The notes beneath the pieces were generated by a model that saw nothing but the letters and a program-made list of their open reading frames with translations, did not search any database and had not been told where the DNA came from. A stretch of DNA of 64,000 nucleotides from Demequina zhanjiangensis (GTDB taxonomy: Bacteria > Actinomycetota > Actinomycetes > Actinomycetales > Demequinaceae), in contig NZ_JAUHPV010000001.1 of the NCBI RefSeq assembly GCF_030418315.1, positions 186,001 through 250,000 of the forward strand. The letters are read 5' to 3'. Every line of letters starts with the position of its first letter. Position 1 is the first letter of the stretch. A program made the position numbers and the translations under genes. Positions 10,107 through 17,968 of this stretch are shown here, one piece after another.

Positions 10107-10170
10107 GCCCGGATCGGAGGTGCGTCAGACCATGCTCGTGCGGCGGGTCGCAGGCGGCATCGGGTGCCCG

Positions 10171-10923
10171 TCAGAACAGCATGTCCGAGGCAGGCTCCGG
10201 CTCCTCCTGCGGCTCGGGCAGCGACACGGGCCACAGCGGGCTCGGCAGGTCGTCGGTCTCGCCCTTCGACTTGAGGAACGCCGCGAAGCGGGTCGCCCAG
10301 AGACGGTGCGCCTCGATCTGCTGGTCGTGAAGGTCATCGAGCTCCACGGTGCCCAGCGAGGGATGCATCTGTGCCATCGCGGGCAGCAGGTCCAAGGTGG
10401 CGAGCACATCCGCATCGGCGGCGTGAAGGTCGTCGGCGACCACCGGCACCGCGTAGATCCGGCACATGTCGATGAGCTTCCGGCCGCCCTTGCGGTACCG
10501 GTCCAGGAAGCGGTCGATCACGAGCGGGTCGATGATCGGGCGGATGCCCCGCTCAAGGCGCGACTCGAGCGACGGCAGTCCGTACCGGGCCAGCTCGGCC
10601 TCGAGGATGCTCAGGTCGTACTGCGCGTTGAACCCGACCACCGGGGTGCCTGAGGACAGGGGAGCGGCGAGCGCCTCCGCGATCTGGTCCAGCGCCACCT
10701 TCGGGTCCATGCCCTCGGCGCGCGCCTGCTCCGTGGTGATCCCGTGCACGCGCGTCGCCGCCGCCGGGATCTCGATCCCCGGATCGACAAGCCACGTGCG
10801 GGTGGACGGCTCCTCGCCCGCGCGCCTGGTGATGATCGCGGCGGTGACGATCCTGTCCTTCGCGGTCGACACCCCCGTCGTCTCCGTGTCGAATCCCACC
10901 ATCGTCTCGTCGAGCCAAGTCAT
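10171..10923 (-). CDS. DnaQ-like DEDDh 3'-5' exonuclease
   Basis: A 250-residue protein with an RNase-T/DnaQ exonuclease fold. The DEDDh catalytic set is visible: D12 and E14 in VGFDTETTG (ExoI), D103 in FNAQYDLSILEAE (ExoII), and H167/D172 in HAADADVLATLDLL (ExoIII). It removes nucleotides from DNA or RNA 3' ends with two metal ions. The C-terminal 50 residues are low-complexity and Pro/Glu-rich. It could be a proofreading-type subunit or a stand-alone exonuclease; this family is usually annotated simply as 3'-5' exonuclease in actinobacteria. AAAGGG precedes ATG 10923. Confidence 0.9.
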   Translation of the reverse strand: MTWLDETMVGFDTETTGVSTAKDRIVTAAIITRRAGEEPSTRTWLVDPGIEIPAAATRVHGITTEQARAEGMDPKVALDQIAEALAAPLSSGTPVVGFNAQYDLSILEAELARYGLPSLESRLERGIRPIIDPLVIDRFLDRYRKGGRKLIDMCRIYAVPVVADDLHAADADVLATLDLLPAMAQMHPSLGTVELDDLHDQQIEAHRLWATRFAAFLKSKGETDDLPSPLWPVSLPEPQEEPEPASDMLF

Positions 10924-11046
10924 GCGCCCACCCTTTCACGCCTGGGCGACATCCGAGCGCCCGCACGTGCCGGGTGTGGAAGCCGAGCCGTCCGCCGTCC
11001 TCTCCACTGGCCCGCATGGCCCGGGCCGTGCGCCCGCCACCACCGC

Positions 11047-11052
11047 TAGGCT
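11047..11052 (+). promoter_or_regulatory. -10 hexamer of leaderless guaB3 promoter
   Basis: TAGGCT followed by exactly six bases and GTG 11059. The spacing is identical to guaB and purN. This is the main reason for preferring GTG 11059 over GTG 11053. Confidence 0.6.
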
Positions 11053-11058
11053 GTGACG

Positions 11059-12183
11059 GTGAGCAACGAGATGGAGATCGGGCGCGGCAAGCGCGGCCGC
11101 CGCGCATACAGCTTCGACGACGTGGCGGTGGTCCCGTCCCGACGGACGCGTGACCCGCGGCAGGTGAGCCTCGCGTGGCAGATCGACGCCTTCAGGTTCG
11201 AGATCCCAGTCATCGGTGCGCCCATGGACTCCGTCATGTCCCCGGCCACCGCGATCGCGCTCGGCCAGCACGGCGGGCTCGGCGTCCTCGACCTCGAGGG
11301 CCTGTGGACGCGGTACGACGACCCCGAGGCGCTGCTGTCCGAGATCGCGACGCTGTCCATGGACGAGGCGACGCTGCGCATGCAGGAGATCTACCAGGAG
11401 CCCATCAAGGACGAGCTGATCGTCCAGCGCCTCCAGGAGATCCGCGCCGCCGGCGTGACCGTCGCGGGCGCGCTCAGCCCGCAGCGCACCCAGGAGCACT
11501 ACGAGACCGTCCTCAAGGCCGGCGTGGATCTGTTCGTCATCCGCGGCACCACCGTGTCCGCCGAGCACGTGTCGGTCGAGGCGGAGCCGCTCAACCTCAA
11601 GAAGTTCATCTATGACCTCGACGTCCCCGTGATCGTCGGCGGAGCCTCGACCTATCAGGCCGCCCTGCACCTCATGCGCACCGGCGCCGCGGGCGTGCTC
11701 GTCGGCTTCGGTGGCGGCGCGGCGCAGACGACCCGCACCACGCTCGGCATCCACGCGCCCATGGCGACCGCGGTCGCCGACGTGGCGGCCGCGCGCCGCG
11801 ACTACCTGGACGAGTCCGGTGGCCGCTACGTGCACGTCATCGCCGACGGCGGGCTCGGCCGCTCGGGAGACATGGCCAAGGCCATCGCCTGCGGCGCCGA
11901 CGCGATCATGCTCGGCTCCGCGCTCGCGCGCGCGGCCGAGGCGCCCGGCGGCGGATACCACTGGGGTCCCGAGTCCTACCACTCGGCCCTGCCGCGCGGA
12001 GAGCGCGTGCGGGTCGGCACCACCGGCACGCTCGCCGAGGTCCTCTTCGGTCCGGGCACGCGCGCCGATGGCACCACCAACATCATGGGCGCGCTGAGGC
12101 GCTCGATGGCCACGACCGGCTACTCGGACCTCAAGGAGTTCCAGAGGGTCGACGTGGTCGTGAGCCCCTACCAGGCCGGCTGA
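11059..12183 (+). CDS. guaB3: GuaB3-family IMP dehydrogenase-related protein
   Basis: A 374-residue TIM-barrel protein of the IMPDH/GMPR superfamily without CBS domains. It starts SNEMEIGRGKRGRRAYSFDDVAVVPSRRT, the GuaB3 hallmark, and ends with the typical GALRRSMATTGYSDLKEFQRVDV. In the loop where GuaB has GPGSICTTR this protein has FGGGAAQTTR, so the catalytic cysteine is replaced and normal IMP oxidation through a covalent intermediate is not expected. It may act in purine salvage or regulation, possibly as a GMP-reductase-like enzyme; this is not established by the sequence. The order guaB...guaB3...guaA is conserved in actinobacteria. Confidence 0.92.
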   Translation: MSNEMEIGRGKRGRRAYSFDDVAVVPSRRTRDPRQVSLAWQIDAFRFEIPVIGAPMDSVMSPATAIALGQHGGLGVLDLEGLWTRYDDPEALLSEIATLSMDEATLRMQEIYQEPIKDELIVQRLQEIRAAGVTVAGALSPQRTQEHYETVLKAGVDLFVIRGTTVSAEHVSVEAEPLNLKKFIYDLDVPVIVGGASTYQAALHLMRTGAAGVLVGFGGGAAQTTRTTLGIHAPMATAVADVAAARRDYLDESGGRYVHVIADGGLGRSGDMAKAIACGADAIMLGSALARAAEAPGGGYHWGPESYHSALPRGERVRVGTTGTLAEVLFGPGTRADGTTNIMGALRRSMATTGYSDLKEFQRVDVVVSPYQAG

Positions 12184-12190
12184 ACCACGT

Positions 12191-12208
12191 GCGCACGGAG
12201 GCGTGCGC
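12191..12208. terminator. Weak hairpin after guaB3
   Basis: GCGCACG (12191-12197) and CGTGCGC (12202-12208) form a seven-base-pair stem with a four-base loop between guaB3 and the ABC transporter. There is no T-tract, so termination may be partial. Confidence 0.4.
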
Positions 12209-12241
12209 GCTCGGCCCCGACACGCAGAAGGAAGCGGATCT

Positions 12242-13150
12242 GTGCCCGCACTGGTCATCGACCACCTTGTGAAGACCTACGGGGACGTCCGTGCGCTCGA
12301 CGACATCTCCTTCACCGTGGAGGCGGGGGAGCTGTTCGGCTTCGTCGGCGCCAACGGCGCGGGCAAGACGACGGCCATGCGGATCGCCCTCGGCGTGCTG
12401 CGGGCGGACTCAGGCACCGTGACCTGGGACGGCTCCCCGATCGATCTCGCGCGCCGCAGCCGAATCGGCTACATGCCCGAGGAGCGCGGCCTCTATCCCC
12501 GCATGAAGGTCGGCGAGCAGCTCGTCTACCTGGCGCGGCTGCACGGCATGGGCAGGGCTGATGCCGAGCGTGCGATGGCGCATTGGACCGAGGTGCTCGG
12601 CGTCGCCGACCGCCGCGACGACGCCGTCGAGAAACTCTCCTTGGGCAACCAGCAGCGGGTGCAGCTCGCGTCCGCGCTCGTCCACGGGCCCGAGATACTC
12701 GTGCTCGACGAGCCCTTCTCAGGTCTTGACCCTGTCGCGGTCGGGGTGATGAGCGAGGTGCTTCGCGGTGAGGCGGCCAGGGGAGTGCCGGTGATCTTCT
12801 CGTCCCATCAGCTGGAGCTCGTCGAGCAGCTGTGCGACCGCGTGGGCATCGTCCGTTCCGGGCGGCTCGTCGCCTCGGGAGGCATCGATGAGCTGACGGC
12901 GCTCGAACGACCACGCTGGACGCTTGAAGCCGATCTTCCTGCCGCATGGACGCCGGGCGTGCCTGGGGTCACCGCGGCGCGCGTGTCCGAGCGGATGTGG
13001 AGCGTCGAGGCGGCCGACGCGGCGGCCGCTCCCGCAGTGCTCGCGTCGGCCGTGCAGTCGGGTCGCGTGACCTCGTTCGTGCCGAACCGGCCGACCCTCA
13101 CTGAGCTCTTCCGTGACGTCGTCGCAGAGCCCGAAGGCGAGGCGGCATGA
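12242..13150 (+). CDS. ABC transporter ATP-binding protein (NatA-like)
   Basis: A 302-residue ATPase: Walker A GANGAGKTT, signature LSLGNQQRV, Walker B ILVLDEPFSGLDP and a switch histidine in FSSHQLE. The C-terminal ~70 residues match the DUF4162-type extension common in ABC-2 exporters. It energises the permease encoded next, whose ATG overlaps its stop (ATGA). GTG 12242 is chosen because it follows AAGGAAG and begins at the conserved PALVIDHLVKTYGDVRALDD. The exported substrate is unknown; relatives export sodium, drugs or lipids. Confidence 0.9.
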   Translation: MPALVIDHLVKTYGDVRALDDISFTVEAGELFGFVGANGAGKTTAMRIALGVLRADSGTVTWDGSPIDLARRSRIGYMPEERGLYPRMKVGEQLVYLARLHGMGRADAERAMAHWTEVLGVADRRDDAVEKLSLGNQQRVQLASALVHGPEILVLDEPFSGLDPVAVGVMSEVLRGEAARGVPVIFSSHQLELVEQLCDRVGIVRSGRLVASGGIDELTALERPRWTLEADLPAAWTPGVPGVTAARVSERMWSVEAADAAAAPAVLASAVQSGRVTSFVPNRPTLTELFRDVVAEPEGEAA

Positions 13151-14313
13151 TCTGGCTGATCGCCCGTCGCGAGTTCCGCACCCGCGCGCTGTCGAAGGCG
13201 AGCCTCGTCACGTCGTCGGTGATGATCGTCCTCATCGTCGTGGGCGCGCTGATCGCGAAGCCCTTCCTGGAGTCGGACGGCGACGCGGAGACCATCCAGG
13301 TCGCGTCGGGCCCCACCGCCGCCCTCGCGCCCTACCTTCAGGCGGTCGCCGCGGCCCAAGGCACGGACGTGGAGGTCATCGAGGTCGTCGACCCTGCGAC
13401 GGATGCCCTCGACGAAGGCGTCGCGGCCGTCCTCACCGGGGCCGTGACTCAACCCGAGCTGTTCGTCGACAGCGCCGATGACGCGGTCGTCGGTCTGGTG
13501 CAGGCCGCCGTCCAGGCCGCGGCGCTCGATGCTCAGGTCGAAGCGCTCGGGGGCGACCCCGCCCAGGTGTCGCAGGCGCTCGCGGGCTCGACGGCCGCCG
13601 TGATCGTGCTCGGGGACGCGGACGGCTTCGACAGCGGAGAGTTCTTCGCCGGCTTCGTCGTGATCCTGGTGCTGTTCTTCGTGCTGGTGCAGAGCGCCTC
13701 GGTGATCATGATGGGCGTCGTGGAGGAGAAGTCGTCGCGGGTCGTCGAGATCCTTCTCGCGACGGTGCGGCCGTCGACCCTGCTCGGCGGGAAGGTGCTC
13801 GGCGTCGGTCTCTACGCCCTGATGCAGGCGGCGTCGCTGATGCTCCCGCTCGTCTTCGCCGCCGTCTACCTGGACCTCCTTGGAAGCATCGGGATCAGCG
13901 TCGGGGCGCTGCTGCTGAACTTCTCCGTGTGGTTCGTGCTCGGCTTCGCTCTCTTCACGGTCCTGTTCGGCGGGCTCGCGGCGCTCGTGTCGCGGCAGGA
14001 GGACCTCGGTTCGGTGACGACGCCGATGATGCTCCTCATGATGGTCCCGCTGTACCTCGCGATCTACCTGGTGCCCAACAGCCCGGATGGGCCGGTGACG
14101 GCCGGGCTCACTCAGGTGCCGTTCTTCGCGCCTTTCCTTGTGCCGATGCGACTCGCCTTCGACGCGATCTCCCCGCTTGAGGTGGCGTCGGCGATAGTGC
14201 TGTGCCTGATCGCCATCCCACTGTTCGTGTGGCTCGCGGGGCGGATCTATGCGGGTGCGGTGCTCAACACCGGTGGACGCATGCGGATCGCCGATGCGCT
14301 CCGGCGGAGGTGA
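13147..14313 (+). CDS. ABC-2 family permease (NatB-like)
   Basis: A 388-residue membrane protein. TM1 lies near residues 20-40, followed by a large extracytoplasmic domain of about 130 residues, then some five further membrane helices between about residues 165 and 380. The cytoplasmic motif VVEEKSSRVVEILLATVRP after TM2 is the standard NatB/ABC-2 signature that docks to the ATPase. It is translationally coupled to the ATPase gene by a four-base overlap, and a glutamine amidotransferase gene follows after only four bases. The three genes probably form one operon. Confidence 0.9.
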   Translation: MIWLIARREFRTRALSKASLVTSSVMIVLIVVGALIAKPFLESDGDAETIQVASGPTAALAPYLQAVAAAQGTDVEVIEVVDPATDALDEGVAAVLTGAVTQPELFVDSADDAVVGLVQAAVQAAALDAQVEALGGDPAQVSQALAGSTAAVIVLGDADGFDSGEFFAGFVVILVLFFVLVQSASVIMMGVVEEKSSRVVEILLATVRPSTLLGGKVLGVGLYALMQAASLMLPLVFAAVYLDLLGSIGISVGALLLNFSVWFVLGFALFTVLFGGLAALVSRQEDLGSVTTPMMLLMMVPLYLAIYLVPNSPDGPVTAGLTQVPFFAPFLVPMRLAFDAISPLEVASAIVLCLIAIPLFVWLAGRIYAGAVLNTGGRMRIADALRRR

Positions 14314-14317
14314 CGCG

Positions 14318-15004
14318 GTGGAACGACGCTCCTGCGCAGTGATCCGTCACGTGGCCTTCGAAGACCTCGGCTGCTGGGAGGACGAGCTCCCGCGGCTCGG
14401 CTACGAGGTGACGTATCTCGACGCTGGAGTCGACGACCTGGCACCGTTCCGGGATGCCGACCTGGGAATCGTGCTCGGCGGCCCGATCGGTGTCGACGAC
14501 GCGTCCGAGTATCCGAACGTTCCACAGGAGATCGCGCTGATCCGCGAGCGGCTCGACTCCGACCTGCCGACCCTCGGCGTATGCCTGGGCCTGCAGCTGA
14601 TGGCAGCGGCGCTCGGCGCGAGGGTCGGCAGGGGGACGTTCGAGTTCGGATGGAAGCAGGTCCGTCCCACCCCGGTGGGCCTCGCGGGGCCGCTCCGTCG
14701 TGTCGCTGGCACCCCGATGCTGGTGTGGCACGGCGACGAGGCCGAGCTGCCCGAGGGCGCAGTGCTCCTCGCCTCCACGGATGAGGTCCCCGTCCATGCG
14801 TTCTCGTACGGCAGCTCGCTCGCGGTGCAGTTCCATCCCGAGGTCGATCCCAAGACGTTCGAGCGGTGGATCATCGGCAACATGGTCGAGCTGCGCGAGC
14901 TCGAGGTCTCGATCCCGGAGTATCGGGCGGAGATGCAGGAGCGCGGCGCGGCCGCGGTCTACGCGAGCCTGGGGCTGCTCCGCGACTACGTCGCGGGCCT
15001 GTGA
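14318..15004 (+). CDS. Class I glutamine amidotransferase-like protein
   Basis: A 228-residue stand-alone GATase1 domain. The triad is visible: nucleophile C89 in LGVCLGLQLMAAALG, and H173/E175 in VQFHPEVDP. Such stand-alone domains resemble the glutaminase half of GMP synthase and are often annotated as glutamine amidotransferase; the acceptor is unknown. GTG 14318 is preceded by GGAGG at a good distance; GTG 14339 is an alternative. It follows the ABC permease by four bases. A clear paralogue lies at 28944-29615, with the same N-terminal HVAFEDLG/FVAFEHLG and the same HPE motif. Confidence 0.82.
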   Translation: MERRSCAVIRHVAFEDLGCWEDELPRLGYEVTYLDAGVDDLAPFRDADLGIVLGGPIGVDDASEYPNVPQEIALIRERLDSDLPTLGVCLGLQLMAAALGARVGRGTFEFGWKQVRPTPVGLAGPLRRVAGTPMLVWHGDEAELPEGAVLLASTDEVPVHAFSYGSSLAVQFHPEVDPKTFERWIIGNMVELRELEVSIPEYRAEMQERGAAAVYASLGLLRDYVAGL

Positions 15005-15022
15005 TCGTGTGAGCCGCCGCGG

Positions 15023-15475
15023 CTAGCGCGGTGGCAGGACGGTGACGGCGACAGGGGTGGAGCCCGCGAGACGCAACCGCGCGACCGCAGTCTCGACCGC
15101 CGTCAACGGCCCGCTGAGCACGGTCGTCGCCTCGCAGCCCTCGCCCTCTGTCCAGGCGGCGACCCCGGGGGTGTCGACCTCGGGTGGCGGGCAGTGGATC
15201 ACGGCGACCGCGCGCACCCCCGGATCATCCGCGGGCACGAGCGCCACCTCGCGGACGACCGCGAGGCGCTCAAGGGTGCGCACGAGCACGTGCGCGAGCC
15301 GCTCGGAGGCCGCGAACTCGACGGACAGGGTGCCGATGCCGTCGTGCACGTCGAGGGTGGAGATCGATCCGAAGCTCACGCCGCGCTCGGAGAAGACGCC
15401 GGTGAGCGCGGCGGAGGCTCCCGAGCGGTCCTCGACGGTGACGAACGCGAACCAGCGGCGGGTGAGAGCGCTCAT
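15023..15475 (-). CDS. ACT-domain protein
   Basis: A 150-residue protein. Residues 8-80 (WFAFVTVEDRSGASAALTGVFSERGVSFGS and following) have the ACT pattern: a strand, then GVFSERGV, then an alternating beta strand. ACT domains bind amino acids or other small ligands and control enzymes. The second half (about residues 85-150) may be a second, divergent ACT-like unit. The ATG overlaps the stop of the upstream dehydrogenase-like gene (ATGA), so the two are co-translated. This suggests it senses a ligand for that enzyme, which is inference. Confidence 0.7.
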   Translation of the reverse strand: MSALTRRWFAFVTVEDRSGASAALTGVFSERGVSFGSISTLDVHDGIGTLSVEFAASERLAHVLVRTLERLAVVREVALVPADDPGVRAVAVIHCPPPEVDTPGVAAWTEGEGCEATTVLSGPLTAVETAVARLRLAGSTPVAVTVLPPR

Positions 15476-16539
15476 CGGCCGCCTCCCCACGAGTGGATCG
15501 CCTCGTTGATGGCCTGACCGACCTCCCACAGCAGGCGGGACTCGTCGTGCGCAGGTTCGTCGAGCATGACCTGCGTCCAGCCTTCGGGGCCGACGGCGAC
15601 GGGGACGCCGAGCACGCCGTGCCAGGGTTGGCCGCCAAGAGTGATCTCACCATCCAGGAGGACCTGTCCGGCGATCACGATGTCGCGTCCGTCGAGGACG
15701 GTGCGCACCAGGTCCACCGTGGCGCTCGCGGTGCCGTTGGCGGTCTTGGCGCCGCTCGTGTGCGTGAGGTACGGGCGGATCACGGCTTGCAGATCCGGAG
15801 GATAGCGGTCGACGAGCGCGAAGCCGGTGGCGACGTCGGCCTGGGTCGTGACCGTCGACTTGGCTGCGGTGACCTCGCTCGCGAAGGATGCGAGGGTGCG
15901 ATCACCGCGGAGGCGTTCCACGATCTCGAGCCGCTCGGCGACGTCGAGCCCTCGCAGTCGGACCGTCGACCACAGGGGGACCATCCTGTCGCCGTGCTGG
16001 CCCGCGACGAAGCCGCTGACCCGCTGCCTGCGGATCCCGAGCGTCGCGGCGATCTCGCGGCGGAAGCGGAGCGTGTCGAGCCAGGCGCCCATGCCGATCA
16101 CGCGGTGCCGGCCCAGTCTGCGGGCGAACACGTCGACGGCGAGCTCCACGGGGTTGGAGACGACGATGACGACCTCGTGACCGCTGCCATGCTCGGCGAG
16201 AGCGTCTGCGTACTGCTCGAACAGCACGCGGTTGTCCGCGGCGAGCTTGTTCCGGTCGATCGGCTCGGTCGTGTTCGTGGGGACGGTGCGGCCGGCGGTG
16301 ACGATCACGACGTCCGCGACCACGTCGTCGGGCGCTGTGGCGACGTCGATGTGCGGGGCCTTCTCGTCGTGCGCGTCGATCAGGTCGACGCGGAGGCCGT
16401 GGACCGCTGCCTCCGACGCGCCGCCTGCGCGGCCCACGAGCTGGAGGCGGGAGCTCGGCCCGAGCTCGCCCCGTTCGATGAGGGCGCTGCACACGGCGCG
16501 GCCCACGTCGCCCGTGGCTCCGATGATCGCTACATCCAT
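15472..16539 (-). CDS. Lactate/malate dehydrogenase-family protein, atypical active-site loop
   Basis: A 355-residue NAD-dependent 2-hydroxyacid dehydrogenase of the LDH/MDH fold. The nucleotide-binding motif is IIGATGDVGRAVCSAL. NP(V)E in VVSNPVELAV, LDTLRFR with R158, and VAGQHGD with the catalytic H182 are all present. The mobile substrate loop, however, reads RTVPTNTTEPIDRNKL instead of the usual KPGMTR or QPGETR, so neither lactate nor malate can be assigned. The C-terminus is about 40 residues longer than in typical LDH. ATG 16539 follows a TAGGGT hexamer by seven bases, suggesting leaderless expression. It is coupled to the ACT gene. Confidence 0.78.
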   Translation of the reverse strand: MDVAIIGATGDVGRAVCSALIERGELGPSSRLQLVGRAGGASEAAVHGLRVDLIDAHDEKAPHIDVATAPDDVVADVVIVTAGRTVPTNTTEPIDRNKLAADNRVLFEQYADALAEHGSGHEVVIVVSNPVELAVDVFARRLGRHRVIGMGAWLDTLRFRREIAATLGIRRQRVSGFVAGQHGDRMVPLWSTVRLRGLDVAERLEIVERLRGDRTLASFASEVTAAKSTVTTQADVATGFALVDRYPPDLQAVIRPYLTHTSGAKTANGTASATVDLVRTVLDGRDIVIAGQVLLDGEITLGGQPWHGVLGVPVAVGPEGWTQVMLDEPAHDESRLLWEVGQAINEAIHSWGGGR

Positions 16540-16546
16540 GCGAGCG

Positions 16547-16552
16547 ACCCTA
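16547..16552 (-). promoter_or_regulatory. -10 hexamer of LDH/MDH-like gene
   Basis: On the minus strand TAGGGT is followed by seven bases and the ATG at 16539. The arrangement is the same near-leaderless one as at other genes here. Confidence 0.5.
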
Positions 16553-16695
16553 CGCCGCACATGTTTCGGGGCTGTTGTGGACGTCTCACTGGTGATGCGT
16601 CAACATTTCTCGCGCTGCGATCAGCCCGTCAACCAGGGGTTTCATCCGCGAGGCCGCGGAATCTTCGCGACAGCGGAATCTTTATGCCCCAGGGG

Positions 16696-16716
16696 GTGTC
16701 ATGCTGTATGTGACAC
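16696..16716. promoter_or_regulatory. Inverted repeat upstream of alcohol dehydrogenase
   Basis: GTGTCA (16696-16701) and TGACAC (16711-16716) form a 6-9-6 inverted repeat about 72 bases before the adh start. A ten-base direct repeat GCGGAATCTT occurs at 16656 and 16673. The regulator is unknown. Confidence 0.4.
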
Positions 16717-16787
16717 GTGACCAGCAAAGGCGCCCGGTCCGTCGTCCCCGTACATCCCCGTGGGCGCCGCAGAAAGGAGCGCCGCCC

Positions 16788-17891
16788 ATGAAGGCAGTGC
16801 GTTTCACCGAGTGGAAGACGAAGCCGTCGCTCCAGGAGGTCCCCAAGCCCAAGCCCGCACCCGGCGAGGTTCTCCTCAAGGTCGCAGGAGCAGGCGCATG
16901 CCACTCGGACGTGGCCGTCTACGAGCAGTTCGACGAGAGCACCGCGGGCGCCCAGCTCGCCCCCGAGTACACGCTCGGGCACGAGACCGCCGGCTGGATC
17001 GAAGAGGTCGGCGAAGGCGTCCTCGGCCTGACGAAGGGCGACGCCTACCTCGTCTACGGGCCCATCGGCTGCGGACACTGCGCCGCCTGCTCCCGCGGAC
17101 AGGACACCTATTGCGAGAACGCCGCGAAGACCCCGTTCCTCGCGTCCGGACTCGGCAAGGACGGGGGCATGGCCGAGTACATGACCGTCCCCGCGCGCAA
17201 CCTCGTGCCGCTCGGCGACGCCGACCCCGTCGCCGCCGCACCGCTCGCCGACGCCGGCCTCACGCCGTACCACGCGATCAAGCTCGCGCTCCACAAGCTT
17301 CAGGGAGGCGGCAAGACCGCGCTCGTCATCGGGCTCGGCGGCCTCGGCCAGATCGCCGTGCAGATCCTCAAGGCCACCACCGCGGCCACCGTCATCGCCA
17401 CCGACATGAAGCCCGAGGCCATGGAGCTCGCCGCCAAGCGAGGCGCCGTCACCGTGGACGGCGGCGAAGGCCAGGCCGACGCCATCCGCGAGCTCACCGA
17501 CGGCAAGGGCGTCGACGCAGTGTTCGACTTCGTGGGCCTCACCCCGACCATCCAGCTCGCCCAGCAGGTCGTGGCCAAGCAGGGCCGCATCACCGTCGTC
17601 GGGATCGCCGGCGGCCCCGTGTCCTGGGACTTCTACTCGAACCCGTACGAGGCAGAGCTCACCAACACCTACTGGGGCACGATCGAGGAGCTCCACGAGC
17701 TCGCCGCGCTCTACCGTGAGGGCCACATCGAGGTGGACGTCACCCGGTTCCCGCTCGACGACGCGCTCGCCGCCTACGAGCACCTCGAGAAGGGCACGTT
17801 GCTCGGACGCGCGGTCGTGGTCCCGCACCTGGACGACGCGACCACCGCGTCCCTCCAGGCGGTCGCCGACCGCATGCCCGCAGGAGTCTGA
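16788..17891 (+). CDS. Zinc-dependent NAD(P) alcohol dehydrogenase
   Basis: A 367-residue medium-chain dehydrogenase. The catalytic zinc ligands include the Cys of ACHSD and the HE of GHETAGWIEEVGEGV. The structural zinc loop is present as CGHCAACSRGQDTYC. The Rossmann motif is VIGLGGLGQIAVQIL (about residue 180). It oxidises alcohols or reduces aldehydes; the physiological substrate is not evident. ATG 16788 follows AGAAAGGAG. The gene ends in a strong terminator shared with the convergent chemoreceptor gene. Given the fermentative genes in this window, acetaldehyde or another short aldehyde is possible. Confidence 0.88.
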   Translation: MKAVRFTEWKTKPSLQEVPKPKPAPGEVLLKVAGAGACHSDVAVYEQFDESTAGAQLAPEYTLGHETAGWIEEVGEGVLGLTKGDAYLVYGPIGCGHCAACSRGQDTYCENAAKTPFLASGLGKDGGMAEYMTVPARNLVPLGDADPVAAAPLADAGLTPYHAIKLALHKLQGGGKTALVIGLGGLGQIAVQILKATTAATVIATDMKPEAMELAAKRGAVTVDGGEGQADAIRELTDGKGVDAVFDFVGLTPTIQLAQQVVAKQGRITVVGIAGGPVSWDFYSNPYEAELTNTYWGTIEELHELAALYREGHIEVDVTRFPLDDALAAYEHLEKGTLLGRAVVVPHLDDATTASLQAVADRMPAGV

Positions 17892-17919
17892 GCGGCGAGC
17901 CCGCGCCCACCCGAGACGA

Positions 17920-17957
17920 CGAAGGACCCCGAGCCCTCAGCGGCCCGGGGTCCTTCG
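17920..17957. terminator. Bidirectional terminator between adh and chemoreceptor gene
   Basis: CGAAGGACCCCG (17920-17931) and CGGGGTCCTTCG (17946-17957) form a perfect twelve-base-pair stem with a fourteen-base loop between convergent genes. Confidence 0.85.
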
Positions 17958-17968
17958 CGTCTGTGCGG

